From positions 682,001 to 746,000 of the forward strand of contig NZ_CANMCP010000001.1 of assembly GCF_947496385.1 (NCBI RefSeq): a DNA stretch of 64,000 nucleotides. Reading direction: 5' to 3'. Made by a program: the position numbers and the translations under genes. Below the pieces are notes generated by a model. It worked only from the letters and a program-made list of their open reading frames with translations. It searched no databases and was not told where the DNA came from. Position 1 is the first letter of the stretch, and every line of letters starts with the position of its first letter. Source of the DNA: an uncultured Croceicoccus sp. GTDB lineage: Bacteria; Pseudomonadota; Alphaproteobacteria; Sphingomonadales; Sphingomonadaceae. Of this stretch, positions 52,613-61,602 are shown piece by piece.

Positions 52613-53371
52613 TCAAAATGCATCCTTCGCGGCGCGCAGGGCTGCAAACGTCGCCACCGCATCACCGCCACCCCAGCGCCCCTGCATTCCGGCGTCATCG
52701 GCCCGAAGAAACGGGTTGGACGCCAGTTCCCGTTCCAGCGTCGTGGGAACCGTCGGCTTGCCTTGCGCCCGCAGCGCCTCCACCTCTTCGGCATAGTCGC
52801 GAAGTGCGCCATTATCGGGATCCGCATGCAGCGCGAATCGGGCGTTTGCGGCGGTATATTCATGTGCGCAATAAATCGTCGTCTGCGGCGGCAATGACTT
52901 AAGGCGCAGCAGGCTGTTCCAGAATTGATCGGCCGTCCCCTCGAACATGCGGCCACAGCCGAGCGCGAACAACGCGTCACCGACAAAGGCGATTTCCGCG
53001 TCGGGTAGGTGATAGGCAATATGGCCGTGGGTATGGCCACCGACATCGATGATCTGCGCCTCGTGCGCGCCGACGCGAACCGTGTCGCGGCCCGCGACGG
53101 TGCGGTCGATCGCCGCGATTTTCGGTGCTTCTGCGGCGGGCGCGACGATATGGCATCCGGTCGCGGCCTTGATCGCCTCGTTTCCACCGGCGTGGTCGGG
53201 ATGCCAGTGCGTGTTCCAGATCTGCGTGATCGTCCAGCCCTTGCTTTCTGCCTCACGCAGATACGCGTCGGCATCGGGCGTATCGATGCAGACGGTCTCC
53301 CCGCTTTCCGCATTGTGCAGGAGGTATCCGTAATTGTCGGACAGGCAGGGAAACTGGTGAATGTGCAACAT
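52613..53371 (-). CDS. gloB: Hydroxyacylglutathione hydrolase (glyoxalase II)
   Basis: GloB hydrolyses S-lactoylglutathione in methylglyoxal detoxification. The 252-residue metallo-beta-lactamase-fold enzyme has the metal motif NTHWHPDHAGGN (T-H-x-H-x-D-H), GHTHGHIAYHL, FVGDALFALGCGRMFEG and CAHEYTAANARFA. The C-terminal glutathione-binding region (NPFLRADD) is present. It is downstream of rpsA but separated by that gene's terminator. Confidence 0.95.
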   Translation of the reverse strand: MLHIHQFPCLSDNYGYLLHNAESGETVCIDTPDADAYLREAESKGWTITQIWNTHWHPDHAGGNEAIKAATGCHIVAPAAEAPKIAAIDRTVAGRDTVRVGAHEAQIIDVGGHTHGHIAYHLPDAEIAFVGDALFALGCGRMFEGTADQFWNSLLRLKSLPPQTTIYCAHEYTAANARFALHADPDNGALRDYAEEVEALRAQGKPTVPTTLERELASNPFLRADDAGMQGRWGGGDAVATFAALRAAKDAF

Positions 53372-53481
53372 GGCGGTCCTTCGATCGGCAGAATGGAACT
53401 ATGGCGGCCTGCGTTCTCCGTATCAATCCGCCGGCCCCTTCGCCGGTTCCGGGGCGACGACAGATGCAGGCCCGCAATAGC

Positions 53482-53518
53482 AAAAGCCCGCCCGCTGTTT
53501 CCAGCGGACGGGCCTTTG
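53482..53518 (-). terminator. Terminator of rpsA
   Basis: A long inverted repeat (AAAGCCCGCCCGCTG with CAGCGGACGGGCCTTT, one mismatch) has a 4-base loop. On the minus strand it follows the rpsA stop by about 28 bp and ends in TTTTGC. Confidence 0.85.
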
Positions 53519-53546
53519 TTGTTTCCGTAGGGAAAGCGTGAAGGGC

Positions 53547-55250
53547 TTAGTTCTTGCCCTTCAGCGCCTCGCCCAGGATGTCGCCGAGCGATGCGCCCGA
53601 ATCGGACGAGCCGTACTGCGCAACCGCTTCCTTCTCTTCGGCCAGCTGACGGGCCTTGATCGAGAAGTTGGGCTTCTTCGTGCGGTCGAAACCGGTGACC
53701 ATCGCATCGACCTTCTGTCCGGTCTGGAAACGGTCGGGACGCTGCTCGTCGCGGTCGCGGCCAAGGTCCGAACGCTTCACGAAACCGGTCGCGCCGTCTT
53801 CGCCGACCTGCACTTCGAGCCCGCCATCGCGAACCTCGAGAACGGTGACGGTGACGACTTCGCCGCGGCGCAGGCCGTCGGTCGCGCCGCCGCCAACGGC
53901 CGGTGCGCCCTTTTCGAGCTGCTTCATGCCGAGCGAGATGCGCTCCTTCTCGACGTCGATGTCGAGCACGACGGCTTCGACTTCCTCACCCTTGCGGTGC
54001 AGGGCGAGGGCGTCTTCACCCGAAATGCCCCACGCGATGTCGGACATGTGAACCATGCCGTCGACGTCGCCATCGAGGCCGATGAACAGGCCGAATTCGG
54101 TCGCGTTCTTGACTTCGCCGGTGACGGTGGAGCCGATCGGGTGCTTCTCCGCGAAATCGTCCCAGGGGTTCGACTGCGCCTGCTTGAGGCCGAGCGAGAT
54201 GCGGCGCTTTTCCGAATCGACTTCGAGGACCATGACTTCCACTTCCTGGCTCGTCGAAACGATCTTGCCGGGGTGGACGTTCTTCTTGGTCCAGCTCATC
54301 TCGGAGACGTGGACGAGGCCTTCGATGCCCGGTTCCAGTTCGACGAACGCACCATATTCGGTGATGTTCGTGACCGTGCCCGACATCTTCATGCCGACCG
54401 GATACTTGGCCGCGACACCGTCCCACGGATCGCTTTCAAGCTGCTTCATGCCGAGCGAGATACGCTGCGTCTCGGCATTGATGCGGATGATCTGCACGGT
54501 GACGGTGTCGCCGATGTTCACGATCTCGTTCGGGTGGTTGACCCGCTTGTAGCTCATGTCGGTGACGTGGAGCAGGCCGTCGATCCCGCCCAGATCCACG
54601 AACGCGCCATAATCGGTGATGTTCTTCACCACGCCGTCGATCACCTGACCCTCGGCCAGCTTCTCGATCAGTTCCTGACGCTGCTCTGCGCGGGTTTCTT
54701 CGAGGACGGCGCGGCGCGACACGACGATATTGCCGCGGCGGCGATCCATCTTCAGCACCTGGAAAGGCTGCGGAATGCCCATCAGCGGGGCAATGTCGCG
54801 CACGGGGCGGATATCGACCTGCGAGCCGGGCAGGAACGCCACGGCGCCGTCGAGATCGACGGTGAAGCCGCCCTTGACGCGGCCGAAAATCTGACCCTCG
54901 ACGCGCTTGCCTTCGCCGAATTCGCTTTCGAGGCGGTCCCATGCGGCTTCGCGGCGGGCGCGGTCGCGCGACAGCATCGCTTCGCCGTCGGCATTTTCCA
55001 CCCGGTCGACATACACTTCGACTTCGTCACCGACGGACAGGCCGTGCGGCTGACCCTGCGGCGCGAATTCGGACAGGCGGATGCGGCCTTCGCTCTTCAG
55101 GCCGACGTCGATGATCGCCTTGTCATTCTCGATACCGGTGACGGTGCCCATGACGACGCGGCCTTCGAAGCCGCCATCGGCCTCATTACCAAGCGTTTCG
55201 TCGAGCATTGCCGCGAAATCGTCGCGGCTCGGATTTGCCGAAGTGGCCAT
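53547..55250 (-). CDS. rpsA: 30S ribosomal protein S1
   Basis: S1 brings mRNA to the 30S subunit. The 567-residue protein has six S1 (OB-fold) repeats; repeats 3 to 6 show the repeating GxVxNITxYGAFVxL and HxSxMSW-type motifs (for example VVKNITDYGAFVDL, TVTNITEYGAFVEL and EVKNATEFGLFIGL). ATG 55250 begins MATSANPSRDDFAAML, the alphaproteobacterial start; a frame open to 55565 runs into the leader. The leader between it and cmk is about 330 bp. Confidence 0.97.
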   Translation of the reverse strand: MATSANPSRDDFAAMLDETLGNEADGGFEGRVVMGTVTGIENDKAIIDVGLKSEGRIRLSEFAPQGQPHGLSVGDEVEVYVDRVENADGEAMLSRDRARREAAWDRLESEFGEGKRVEGQIFGRVKGGFTVDLDGAVAFLPGSQVDIRPVRDIAPLMGIPQPFQVLKMDRRRGNIVVSRRAVLEETRAEQRQELIEKLAEGQVIDGVVKNITDYGAFVDLGGIDGLLHVTDMSYKRVNHPNEIVNIGDTVTVQIIRINAETQRISLGMKQLESDPWDGVAAKYPVGMKMSGTVTNITEYGAFVELEPGIEGLVHVSEMSWTKKNVHPGKIVSTSQEVEVMVLEVDSEKRRISLGLKQAQSNPWDDFAEKHPIGSTVTGEVKNATEFGLFIGLDGDVDGMVHMSDIAWGISGEDALALHRKGEEVEAVVLDIDVEKERISLGMKQLEKGAPAVGGGATDGLRRGEVVTVTVLEVRDGGLEVQVGEDGATGFVKRSDLGRDRDEQRPDRFQTGQKVDAMVTGFDRTKKPNFSIKARQLAEEKEAVAQYGSSDSGASLGDILGEALKGKN

Positions 55251-55509
55251 GTAGGTGAAATCCTGTTCAATCGATGTTTCCGGCCAGGCGGTTTTTCCGC
55301 CGGTCTTTTGGCCGAACTGCCCGCACGGCCCCATGCCGATACAGGCGTCCTTCGGGGTTTTCGCCGGTCGAAAGCGGACGGAATTGCGAAACACAGGCGG
55401 CGTGGCCCGACGAACGGGACAACACGAAACCAAGCGATGCGCGCAAAGGATGCGCCTGTCGGTGCGTCCTGCCAGCCTTCGAACGACGTTTTCAAAAACC
55501 CGTCGAACG
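55251..55509 (-). other. Long 5' leader of rpsA
   Basis: No supported gene lies in the 329 bp between cmk and rpsA. If the promoter at 55516-55544 is used, the leader is about 260 nt. It contains short C- and G-rich repeats (GCCGGTC, GCGGAAAAACCGC) able to pair near the start. S1 represses its own mRNA in other bacteria; a similar control here is an inference. Confidence 0.4.
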
Positions 55510-55515
55510 GGCGCG

Positions 55516-55544
55516 CGCCTAAGTGAATTTGCGGAGAATTGCAA
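55516..55544 (-). promoter_or_regulatory. Promoter of rpsA
   Basis: On the minus strand TTGCAA (55539-55544) and TAGGCG (55516-55521) are 17 bp apart, just downstream of cmk. Confidence 0.5.
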
Positions 55545-55579
55545 GCGAAACCGCCCGCGCGGCAAGCTTTCGTCTTCGG

Positions 55580-56209
55580 TCAGGCCTGCTCGCCGCGCCG
55601 CCTTTCGACCAGCGCGATGGCCGCGGCCAGCGATTCGGCTGCATCGAGGTCTGAATTGTCGAGCACCATCGCATCCGCTGCCTCGACCAGAGGCGCCTCC
55701 GCCCGGTTGCGGTCGCGCGCGTCCCGCCGCACCAGATCGGCGTGGATCGCGTCCAGCGTGACATCCTCGCCCCGGCTCTGGCTTTCGCGGAAACGGCGCA
55801 TGGCCCGTGCCTCGAGGCTGGCCGTGACGAACAGTTTTACCGGGGCGTCGGGCGCGATCACCGTGCCGATGTCGCGTCCGTCCAGCACCGCGCCGCCGGG
55901 CCGCGCGGCAAAGGCGCGTTGCCGCGCCAGCAACGCCGCCCGGACGCGCTTGTGCACCGACACCCGGCTCGCCAGCGCGCCGACCGCCTCTGTTCGAAGC
56001 ATCGGTTCGGCGAGCAGGCTGTCCGGGAATTCGCAGGCCCGCGCCGCGTCGAGCGGATCGTCCGGATCTCCGCCATTCAGCCGCACCTGCCGCCCGACCG
56101 CGCGATAAAGAAGGCCGGTGTCGAGATGCGGCAGCTGGTAATGCCGGGCCAACCCCTTGGCGATGGTACCCTTGCCCGATGCGGTCGGGCCGTCCACGGC
56201 GATGATCAT
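55580..56209 (-). CDS. cmk: Cytidylate kinase Cmk
   Basis: Cmk phosphorylates CMP and dCMP. The 209-residue kinase begins [21 protein letters not shown] (P-loop about 7-14) and has [32 protein letters not shown] and [16 protein letters not shown] 56209 follows GGAG at 8 bp and overlaps the stop of the small membrane-protein gene (ATGA). The aroA-cmk-rpsA order is conserved. Confidence 0.97.
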   Translation of the reverse strand: MIIAVDGPTASGKGTIAKGLARHYQLPHLDTGLLYRAVGRQVRLNGGDPDDPLDAARACEFPDSLLAEPMLRTEAVGALASRVSVHKRVRAALLARQRAFAARPGGAVLDGRDIGTVIAPDAPVKLFVTASLEARAMRRFRESQSRGEDVTLDAIHADLVRRDARDRNRAEAPLVEAADAMVLDNSDLDAAESLAAAIALVERRRGEQA

Positions 56210-56460
56210 GGCACGCTCCTGCGGGCGGCGGCGGCCTTCACCAGGCCCCAGATGGCAACGCATGCCCATATGCCTTCGAGCACGAGCGAGGGCAGATTGG
56301 TGTTCACGGTGAGCGAGATCGCCAGCAAACCGGCGCCGAGTAGGTTCACGCTGTGGACGACGAACGGGTTGGGCGCCTCACGCGCGGTGAGATAACCATA
56401 GGCCGACACGATGCACAGCATGCCGGCAAATCCCACGATATTGGCGGTACCGCTCGTCAC
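56206..56460 (-). CDS. CBU_0592-like small membrane protein
   Basis: This 84-residue inner-membrane protein has three hydrophobic segments ([52 protein letters not shown]). The spacing and the NLLGA and EGIWA motifs match the CBU_0592-like family of unknown function. It starts at GTG 56460, overlapping the aroA stop (GTGA), and its stop overlaps the cmk start (ATGA). It is thus translationally locked between two essential enzymes. The short size and coupling support a real gene. Confidence 0.8.
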   Translation of the reverse strand: MTSGTANIVGFAGMLCIVSAYGYLTAREAPNPFVVHSVNLLGAGLLAISLTVNTNLPSLVLEGIWACVAIWGLVKAAAARRSVP

Positions 56461-57806
56461 CGCGCGGCCTCGTCGAGCAGCCGCTCGAACGCGGGAAAGC
56501 TGGTGGCGATGGGCGTCACATCGTCGATTTCGACGCCGTTCACGCTGCACAGGCCGGCGATGGCCATGCTCATGGCGATGCGATGGTCGAGATGGGTAGC
56601 GACCTGCGCGCCATCGGGCGTGCCGGGGAGGGGGTCGCCGCCGCGCCCGTCGATGACCAGCCCGTCGGCGGTTTCCTCCACCTGCGCCCCCGCGAGCGTG
56701 AGCGCCGCCGCCATCGCGGAAAGCCGGTCCGATTCCTTGACCCGCAATTCCTCGAGCCCGCGCGTCACCGTGCGCCCGCTTGCCATCGACGCCGCCACGA
56801 AGAGCACAGGAAACTCGTCGATCATGGCCGGCGCGACGGCGGGGTCCACCTCCACGCCCGAAAGCGCGGAATGCCGCACGCGCAGATCGGCCACAGGCTC
56901 GCCGCCGACCTCGCGGCGGTCCTGCTCCTCGATCGAGCCGCCCATGGCGCGCAGCACGTCGAGAAGCGCCGCGCGGGTGGGGTTCAGCCCGACATTTTCG
57001 AGGATCAGATCGGAGCCCGGCACAAGCAATGCAGCCACGACGAAAAACGCGGCGGAGGACGGATCGCCGGGCACAACGATATTGCACGCGTGCAATTCGG
57101 AAGGCCCGGCGAGCGTGATGACCCGCGCGCCGTTTTCCTCACCGACGGAAAGATCGGCACCGAACCCGCGCAGCATCCGCTCCGAATGATCGCGCGTCGC
57201 GACCGGCTCGATGACGCTGGTTTCCCCCGCGATATTCAGCCCCGCCAGAAGCACCGCGCTCTTCACCTGCGCCGAGGCGACGGGCAGTTCGTAGCGGATC
57301 GGCACGCCGGGATGCGCACCCCGCATGGTGAGCGGGAGGCGCCCGCCGGGACTGGCCGTAAATTCGGCCCCGATGCGCGAAAGCGGTTCGATCACCCGGC
57401 CCATCGGCCGCTTCGACAGGCTGGCGTCGCCCGTGAAGGTCGCAGTGATCCCATGGCTTGCGATGAGCCCCATCAGCAGCCGCGTCGATGTGCCCGAATT
57501 GCCCATCTCCAGCGCGGTTTCGGGTTGCAGCAATCCGCCGCTTCCCACCCCGTCGACATGCCAGATGCCGTCGTCATTGCGCACGACCGTCGCGCCCATC
57601 GCCCGCATGGCGGCCGCCGTGGCAAGCACATCCTCGCCTTCGAGCAGGCCGGAAATCGTGCTTTGCCCAACGGCCAGTGAGGACAGCATGATGGAGCGGT
57701 GGCTGATCGATTTGTCGCCGGGCACGCGCATGCGCCCGGTCAATGCGCCCGGCTTGCGAAAACGGCGGGGACGCAGACGATCTGCGTGGGGATCGGGTGC
57801 GGTCAT
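56457..57806 (-). CDS. aroA: 3-phosphoshikimate 1-carboxyvinyltransferase (EPSP synthase)
   Basis: AroA joins PEP to shikimate 3-phosphate in aromatic synthesis. The 449-residue protein has VPGDKSISHRS (about 26), GNSGTSTRLLMG, SLSKRPM, RYELPVASAQVKSA, IDEFPVLFVAA and GLEELRVKESDR. The GNSGTSTRLLMG loop with Ser-Gly-Thr follows the CP4/class II type rather than E. coli. The start is uncertain: ATG 57806 and ATG 57830 both lack a ribosome site, and the frame stays open to 57926 without family residues. Confidence 0.95.
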   Translation of the reverse strand: MTAPDPHADRLRPRRFRKPGALTGRMRVPGDKSISHRSIMLSSLAVGQSTISGLLEGEDVLATAAAMRAMGATVVRNDDGIWHVDGVGSGGLLQPETALEMGNSGTSTRLLMGLIASHGITATFTGDASLSKRPMGRVIEPLSRIGAEFTASPGGRLPLTMRGAHPGVPIRYELPVASAQVKSAVLLAGLNIAGETSVIEPVATRDHSERMLRGFGADLSVGEENGARVITLAGPSELHACNIVVPGDPSSAAFFVVAALLVPGSDLILENVGLNPTRAALLDVLRAMGGSIEEQDRREVGGEPVADLRVRHSALSGVEVDPAVAPAMIDEFPVLFVAASMASGRTVTRGLEELRVKESDRLSAMAAALTLAGAQVEETADGLVIDGRGGDPLPGTPDGAQVATHLDHRIAMSMAIAGLCSVNGVEIDDVTPIATSFPAFERLLDEAAR

Positions 57807-57986
57807 CGTGCGGGGTCCGGGTGTGGTCATTGCGGCGGGCTTTTGACAGGGGGACCGGCCTATGGCAAGGCGCGCGCTCTTCGCAGGGACGGACATGCGG
57901 TTGAAGCCCGCCCCTCGCGCGCCCATTTAATATTGCAGCCAGATATGCCGGCGCAGTTTTGCCGGCATCGCCAGACGAGGAATTTC

Positions 57987-58313
57987 ATGGTCAAGCCCGA
58001 ATGGGGTGCAAAGCACACCTGCCCGAAATGCGGAACCCGCTTCTACGATCTCGGCAAGGACGACCCGGTCCACTGCATCGAGTGCGGGAACGAATGGACG
58101 CCCGAACCCGTGCTGAAAAGCAAGCAGCCCATCCCCTTCGAGGAAACGAAGGACAAGAAGAAGGAAGACGATTCCGATCTGGGCGATGACGATCTGGACA
58201 ATGATCTGGACGTGGACGACGACGATGATTCGCCGGACAACGACGTCGATCTTGGCGGGGACGACGATCTCGGTGTCGCCAATGTGAAGGACGACGACGA
58301 AGAGGACAGCTGA
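57987..58313 (+). CDS. TIGR02300 family protein: zinc ribbon with a highly acidic tail
   Basis: This 108-residue protein is a TIGR02300-type alphaproteobacterial protein of unknown function. ATG 57987 follows GAGGAA. The N-terminal half is a zinc ribbon: CPKCGTRFYDL and CIECGNEW give four cysteines. From about residue 60 the chain turns into Asp/Glu/Lys, with runs such as DDDLDNDLDVDDDDDSPDND, ending DDDEEDS. The acidic tail may bind basic partners or ribosomal proteins (inference). It is divergent from aroA, and followed by a terminator and tRNA-Ala. Confidence 0.87.
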   Translation: MVKPEWGAKHTCPKCGTRFYDLGKDDPVHCIECGNEWTPEPVLKSKQPIPFEETKDKKKEDDSDLGDDDLDNDLDVDDDDDSPDNDVDLGGDDDLGVANVKDDDEEDS

Positions 58314-58321
58314 TCCTCGAT

Positions 58322-58360
58322 GGCGCGCGAAGCGGGGACGATCCCCGGCCTTCGCGCGCC
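58322..58360 (+). terminator. Terminator after the TIGR02300 gene
   Basis: An 11-bp perfect stem (GGCGCGCGAAG at 58322-58332 with 58350-58360) is extended inside by GGGGA/TCCCC. It lies 9 bp after the stop. The T-run is poor. Confidence 0.65.
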
Positions 58361-58429
58361 GTTCCGGCCGGCCAGTGAGCGACAGGGGCGGATGAATGGG
58401 GTGAGGTCGGAAATTTGCAATTTTTCCGC

Positions 58430-58458
58430 TTGCCAGCATCGAAACCTCTCCCTAAAGA
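58430..58458 (+). promoter_or_regulatory. Promoter of tRNA-Ala
   Basis: TTGCCA (58430-58435) and TAAAGA (58453-58458) are 17 bp apart, about 70 bp upstream of the mature tRNA. Confidence 0.5.
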
Positions 58459-58527
58459 GCCGGCTCCCGACGCGATGACGTCGGCGAAACGAAGGCCGCG
58501 GCCCATCGCCGCCTTCGGGAAAATGAC

Positions 58528-58603
<76 letters not shown>

Positions 58604-58760
58604 TTTTCCCTTATCCCTCCTTATATCTCCGAAACGCATGCGGCCTTCGGCTGCCGCGCTTCTCATGCGTTTTGCCTTCGCTTGTGCAATTTGCCCGGCT
58701 GCGTCTTGCGCCCGCGTGCGCGATCCCTATGCACGGCCAAAGCTTGAAAGGGAGGCAGAA

Positions 58761-59174
58761 ATGGCGCGTCGATACTGGCTGATGAAGTCGGAGCCCGATG
58801 TCTATTCGTGGGACGATCTGGTGGAGCAGGGCGAAGGCACCTGGGACGGCGTCCGCAATCACAAGGCGAAAAACAATCTGATCGCGATGAAAAAGGGCGA
58901 TCAGGCGTTCTTCTATCACTCGAATATCGGGCTGGAGATCGTCGGCATCGTCGAGATCAGCGAGGATGGTATCACCGATCCGACGGATGAAACCGGCAAA
59001 TGGGCCGCGGTGAAGGTGAAACCCGTTCGCAAGCTCGAAAACCCTGTCACGTTGAAGCAGGTCAAGGCCACACCCGAACTCGAAGAAATGGAGCTGGTGA
59101 AGCTCTCCCGGCTTTCGGTGGGCGAGGTTCGTGAGGAGGAATGGGAGCTGATCCTCAAGATGGCGAAGGATTGA
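58761..59174 (+). CDS. EVE-domain protein
   Basis: This 137-residue protein is a stand-alone EVE domain (PUA-like fold), a family that binds modified bases in RNA or DNA. Typical segments are RRYWLMKSEPDVYSWDDLVEQG, WDGVRNHKAKNNL, KKGDQAFFYHSN and the C-terminal VSVGEV-like SVGEVREEEWELILKM. ATG 58761 follows AAAGGGAGG, deciding against ATG 58638. It lies alone after tRNA-Ala. Confidence 0.9.
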   Translation: MARRYWLMKSEPDVYSWDDLVEQGEGTWDGVRNHKAKNNLIAMKKGDQAFFYHSNIGLEIVGIVEISEDGITDPTDETGKWAAVKVKPVRKLENPVTLKQVKATPELEEMELVKLSRLSVGEVREEEWELILKMAKD

Positions 59175-59328
59175 GCGCCGCCCGGACACCGTCCCGAATC
59201 GAGACAGGCTCGCCCGATCGGTCCAATGCCGGGTCGATCGCTGGTGCGGACGAAACGAATTGGTTACCATTCCGTTAAAATGAGATCCGGGCCATTACGT
59301 AGGTCCGGCGGAAAGCGGAGATCAACCG

Positions 59329-59550
59329 ATGCCCCCCTTGCCAGCCTCCCTGATATTCGTGCGCGAAACCGCGGTCGAGGGGCGTACGGTCCTCTTCGGG
59401 CAGGCTACGCGGCATAGGGATGGCAAGCCGGCGCGCCGGTCGCTTCTGGCCCGGTTGCCCGCGTTCGCGCGTCCGAGCATGCAGGATACGCGCGATTTCC
59501 TGCTGGCCTATTGCGCGGGTTTCCTCGCGGTCGGCGCCTTCATCTTCTGA
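59329..59550 (+). CDS. Small hypothetical protein with a C-terminal membrane segment
   Basis: A 73-residue frame starts at ATG 59329 with CGGAG 8 bp upstream. The N-terminal part is basic (RHRDGKPARRSLLARL) and the end is hydrophobic (FLLAYCAGFLAVGAFIF), giving a possible tail-anchored protein. I recognise no family. It has no antisense competitor and converges with the LplT-like gene, so it is probably real, but its small size keeps confidence moderate. Confidence 0.55.
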   Translation: MPPLPASLIFVRETAVEGRTVLFGQATRHRDGKPARRSLLARLPAFARPSMQDTRDFLLAYCAGFLAVGAFIF

Positions 59551-59572
59551 CGAGCATCGAGCGCCGGCGAGC

Positions 59573-60883
59573 CTAGCCCGCGCTCGCCAGCCGTTTTTCC
59601 GCGCGATACAGGACGAAGCCGAGCCACGCCGAGCCGATGCACATCGCCGCGGCGAGAAGCAACTGATCCTCGATCGAGACGCCCATCCCCGTCAGCATCA
59701 CGGCGAGCAGCGACCCGCCCGTCATGGCGATCGCGTTCAGGATATTGTTCGCCGCGATGGTGCGCGCGGTCTGCGTCTTTTTCACGACCGTGGTAAGAAA
59801 GGCGTAGAGCGGCACCACGAACATGCCCCCGCTGACCGCGATGCCCAGGAGGCAGGCAAGCAGCGGCCATGCCAGCGGACGCGCAATGAACTGCAACGGT
59901 CCGAGCAGTCCGGAAGCCAGCGGCGTCCAGGCGAGACAGACGAAGTGGAACAGCACGATGAAAATGCCCATCGCGATGACCGATACGGGGGCATAGCGGG
60001 CCGAAACCTTGCCCTTCAGCAACCCGTTGATCGCCATGGATCCGATCGCGACGCCGACCGAAAATACCACGAGGAAAAGGCTGCCCACTTCCTTGCTCGC
60101 GGTGAGGACATTCTTGGCAAGCGGCGGAAATTCGATGAAGAGCACCGCCCCGATGGTCCAGAAGAAGCTGATCGCGATGATGGCGTAGAACACGCGCGAA
60201 TCGACCATGGTGTCGCGAATGACCCGGATCGAACTGCGCCAGACATTATAGTCGATCGCCTCGACATCGCCCTGCGCCGGGGCGGGGGGCACCTGACGCC
60301 CCGCGACATATCCCGCGATGGCGAGGAGGATCACGAGGATCGCCGCCCATTCCACCGCCACCCATCCCGCGAGGATCGTCCCCGCCAGAATGGCGAGATA
60401 GGTCCCGGCCTCGACCAGCCCGGTCCCGGCCAGCACCTCGTCATCATGCAGATGTTGCGGCAGGATCGCGTATTTGATCGGCCCGAAGAATGTCGAGTGC
60501 ACTCCCATCGCGAACAGCGCGGCCAGCAGCAGGGGTATCGCCATGCTTTCCACCGCGATCGATTGCCAGGCAAGCACAAGCCCGGCGGCACCGGCGAGCA
60601 TGATCCCGATCTCGGCCATCTTGATCCATCGGATGATCGCGGCCTTGTCGCGCATGTCAGCCAATTGCCCGGCGAGCGCGGAAAACAGGAAATAGGGCAG
60701 GATGAACACCGCCGACGCGATGGCCGAAAACCGGGCCTCCGCCGCTTCGGAGCTGTACACCGAATACACGACGAACAGCACCATCGCGTTTTTATAGAGG
60801 TTGTCGTTGAACGCGCCCAGCATCTGCGTGACGAAGAGGGGCACGAACCGCCGTTGCTTCATGAGTGGAGTCGATAGGGTCAT
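59573..60883 (-). CDS. LplT-like major facilitator transporter
   Basis: This 436-residue MFS protein has about 12 membrane helices. FVTQMLGAFNDNLYKNAMV at the N-terminus and FGPIKYAILPQHLHDDEVLAGTGLVEAG are signatures of the LplT lysophospholipid-flippase group. In many bacteria LplT is fused or adjacent to Aas acyltransferase/acyl-ACP synthetase; here neither partner is present, but pgsA is the next gene and diverges from it. The start may be ATG 60883 (MTLSTPLMKQ) or ATG 60862. The substrate is inferred from family only. Confidence 0.82.
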   Translation of the reverse strand: MTLSTPLMKQRRFVPLFVTQMLGAFNDNLYKNAMVLFVVYSVYSSEAAEARFSAIASAVFILPYFLFSALAGQLADMRDKAAIIRWIKMAEIGIMLAGAAGLVLAWQSIAVESMAIPLLLAALFAMGVHSTFFGPIKYAILPQHLHDDEVLAGTGLVEAGTYLAILAGTILAGWVAVEWAAILVILLAIAGYVAGRQVPPAPAQGDVEAIDYNVWRSSIRVIRDTMVDSRVFYAIIAISFFWTIGAVLFIEFPPLAKNVLTASKEVGSLFLVVFSVGVAIGSMAINGLLKGKVSARYAPVSVIAMGIFIVLFHFVCLAWTPLASGLLGPLQFIARPLAWPLLACLLGIAVSGGMFVVPLYAFLTTVVKKTQTARTIAANNILNAIAMTGGSLLAVMLTGMGVSIEDQLLLAAAMCIGSAWLGFVLYRAEKRLASAG

Positions 60884-60997
60884 GCAATATCCGGTCGCGG
60901 TCCTTGGCCATGGCATTAAACGCTGGCGGGCGCGGCACAACCCCTTCGGCACGGGGCGGGTGCCGCAATTTGTTTCATTGCGGCGAAGTTTCCCGCT

Positions 60998-61582
60998 ATG
61001 CGCGCAGGCGACATCATGCTGACCTTACCGAATCTCCTCACCCTGTCGCGAATTTTCGCTGTTCCGCTGCTCGCCGTGCTGATGTGGTGGCCGGGATGGA
61101 CGATCGGCTATCTTGCTGCGTTCGTCGTCTATTCGCTGGCGGGGATCACCGATTATTTCGACGGCTATCTCGCGCGGGCGAGCGGGCGGGTCAGCCGGCT
61201 CGGCATTTTTCTCGACCCCATCGCGGACAAGATCATGGTGGCCGCGGTCATCCTCGTGCTGACGGCGCAGGGGGCGTTGCGCGGGCCGTATCTTGGCGAT
61301 CTGCACGTGGTGGCGGGGCTGATCATCCTCATTCGCGAGATTGCGGTGTCGGGCCTGCGCGAATTTCTTGCCGGCGTGCAGGTCTCGGTGCCCGTGTCCC
61401 GCCTCGCCAAGTGGAAAACCACGTTACAGATCATTTCGCTCGGCGCGCTGATCCTGGCGCAGGGGATACCTGGGCAGGTGTGGATCCACCTCGTCGGCAT
61501 CGTGAGCCTGTGGGGCGCGGCGGTGCTCACCGTCATCACCGGGTGGGATTATTTGCGCATCGGCCTGCGCCACATGGATTGA
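60998..61582 (+). CDS. pgsA: CDP-diacylglycerol-glycerol-3-phosphate 3-phosphatidyltransferase PgsA
   Basis: PgsA makes phosphatidylglycerophosphate, the precursor of phosphatidylglycerol and cardiolipin. The 194-residue membrane enzyme carries the complete CDP-alcohol phosphatidyltransferase signature D-G-x2-A-R-x8-G-x3-D-x3-D, split here as DYFDGYLARASGR and SRLGIFLDPIADK. LTLPNLLTLSRIFAVPLL is the usual N-terminus. ATG 60998 or ATG 61016 (MLTLPNLL) may be the start. Confidence 0.94.
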   Translation: MRAGDIMLTLPNLLTLSRIFAVPLLAVLMWWPGWTIGYLAAFVVYSLAGITDYFDGYLARASGRVSRLGIFLDPIADKIMVAAVILVLTAQGALRGPYLGDLHVVAGLIILIREIAVSGLREFLAGVQVSVPVSRLAKWKTTLQIISLGALILAQGIPGQVWIHLVGIVSLWGAAVLTVITGWDYLRIGLRHMD

Positions 61583-61602
61583 TCCTTCGCCGCGAAAGGG
61601 CG

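Noticed and set aside
53538..55526. A 662-codon plus-strand frame across rpsA
   Set aside because: Its repeats are the complement of the six S1 repeats; it is a shadow, not a repeat protein.
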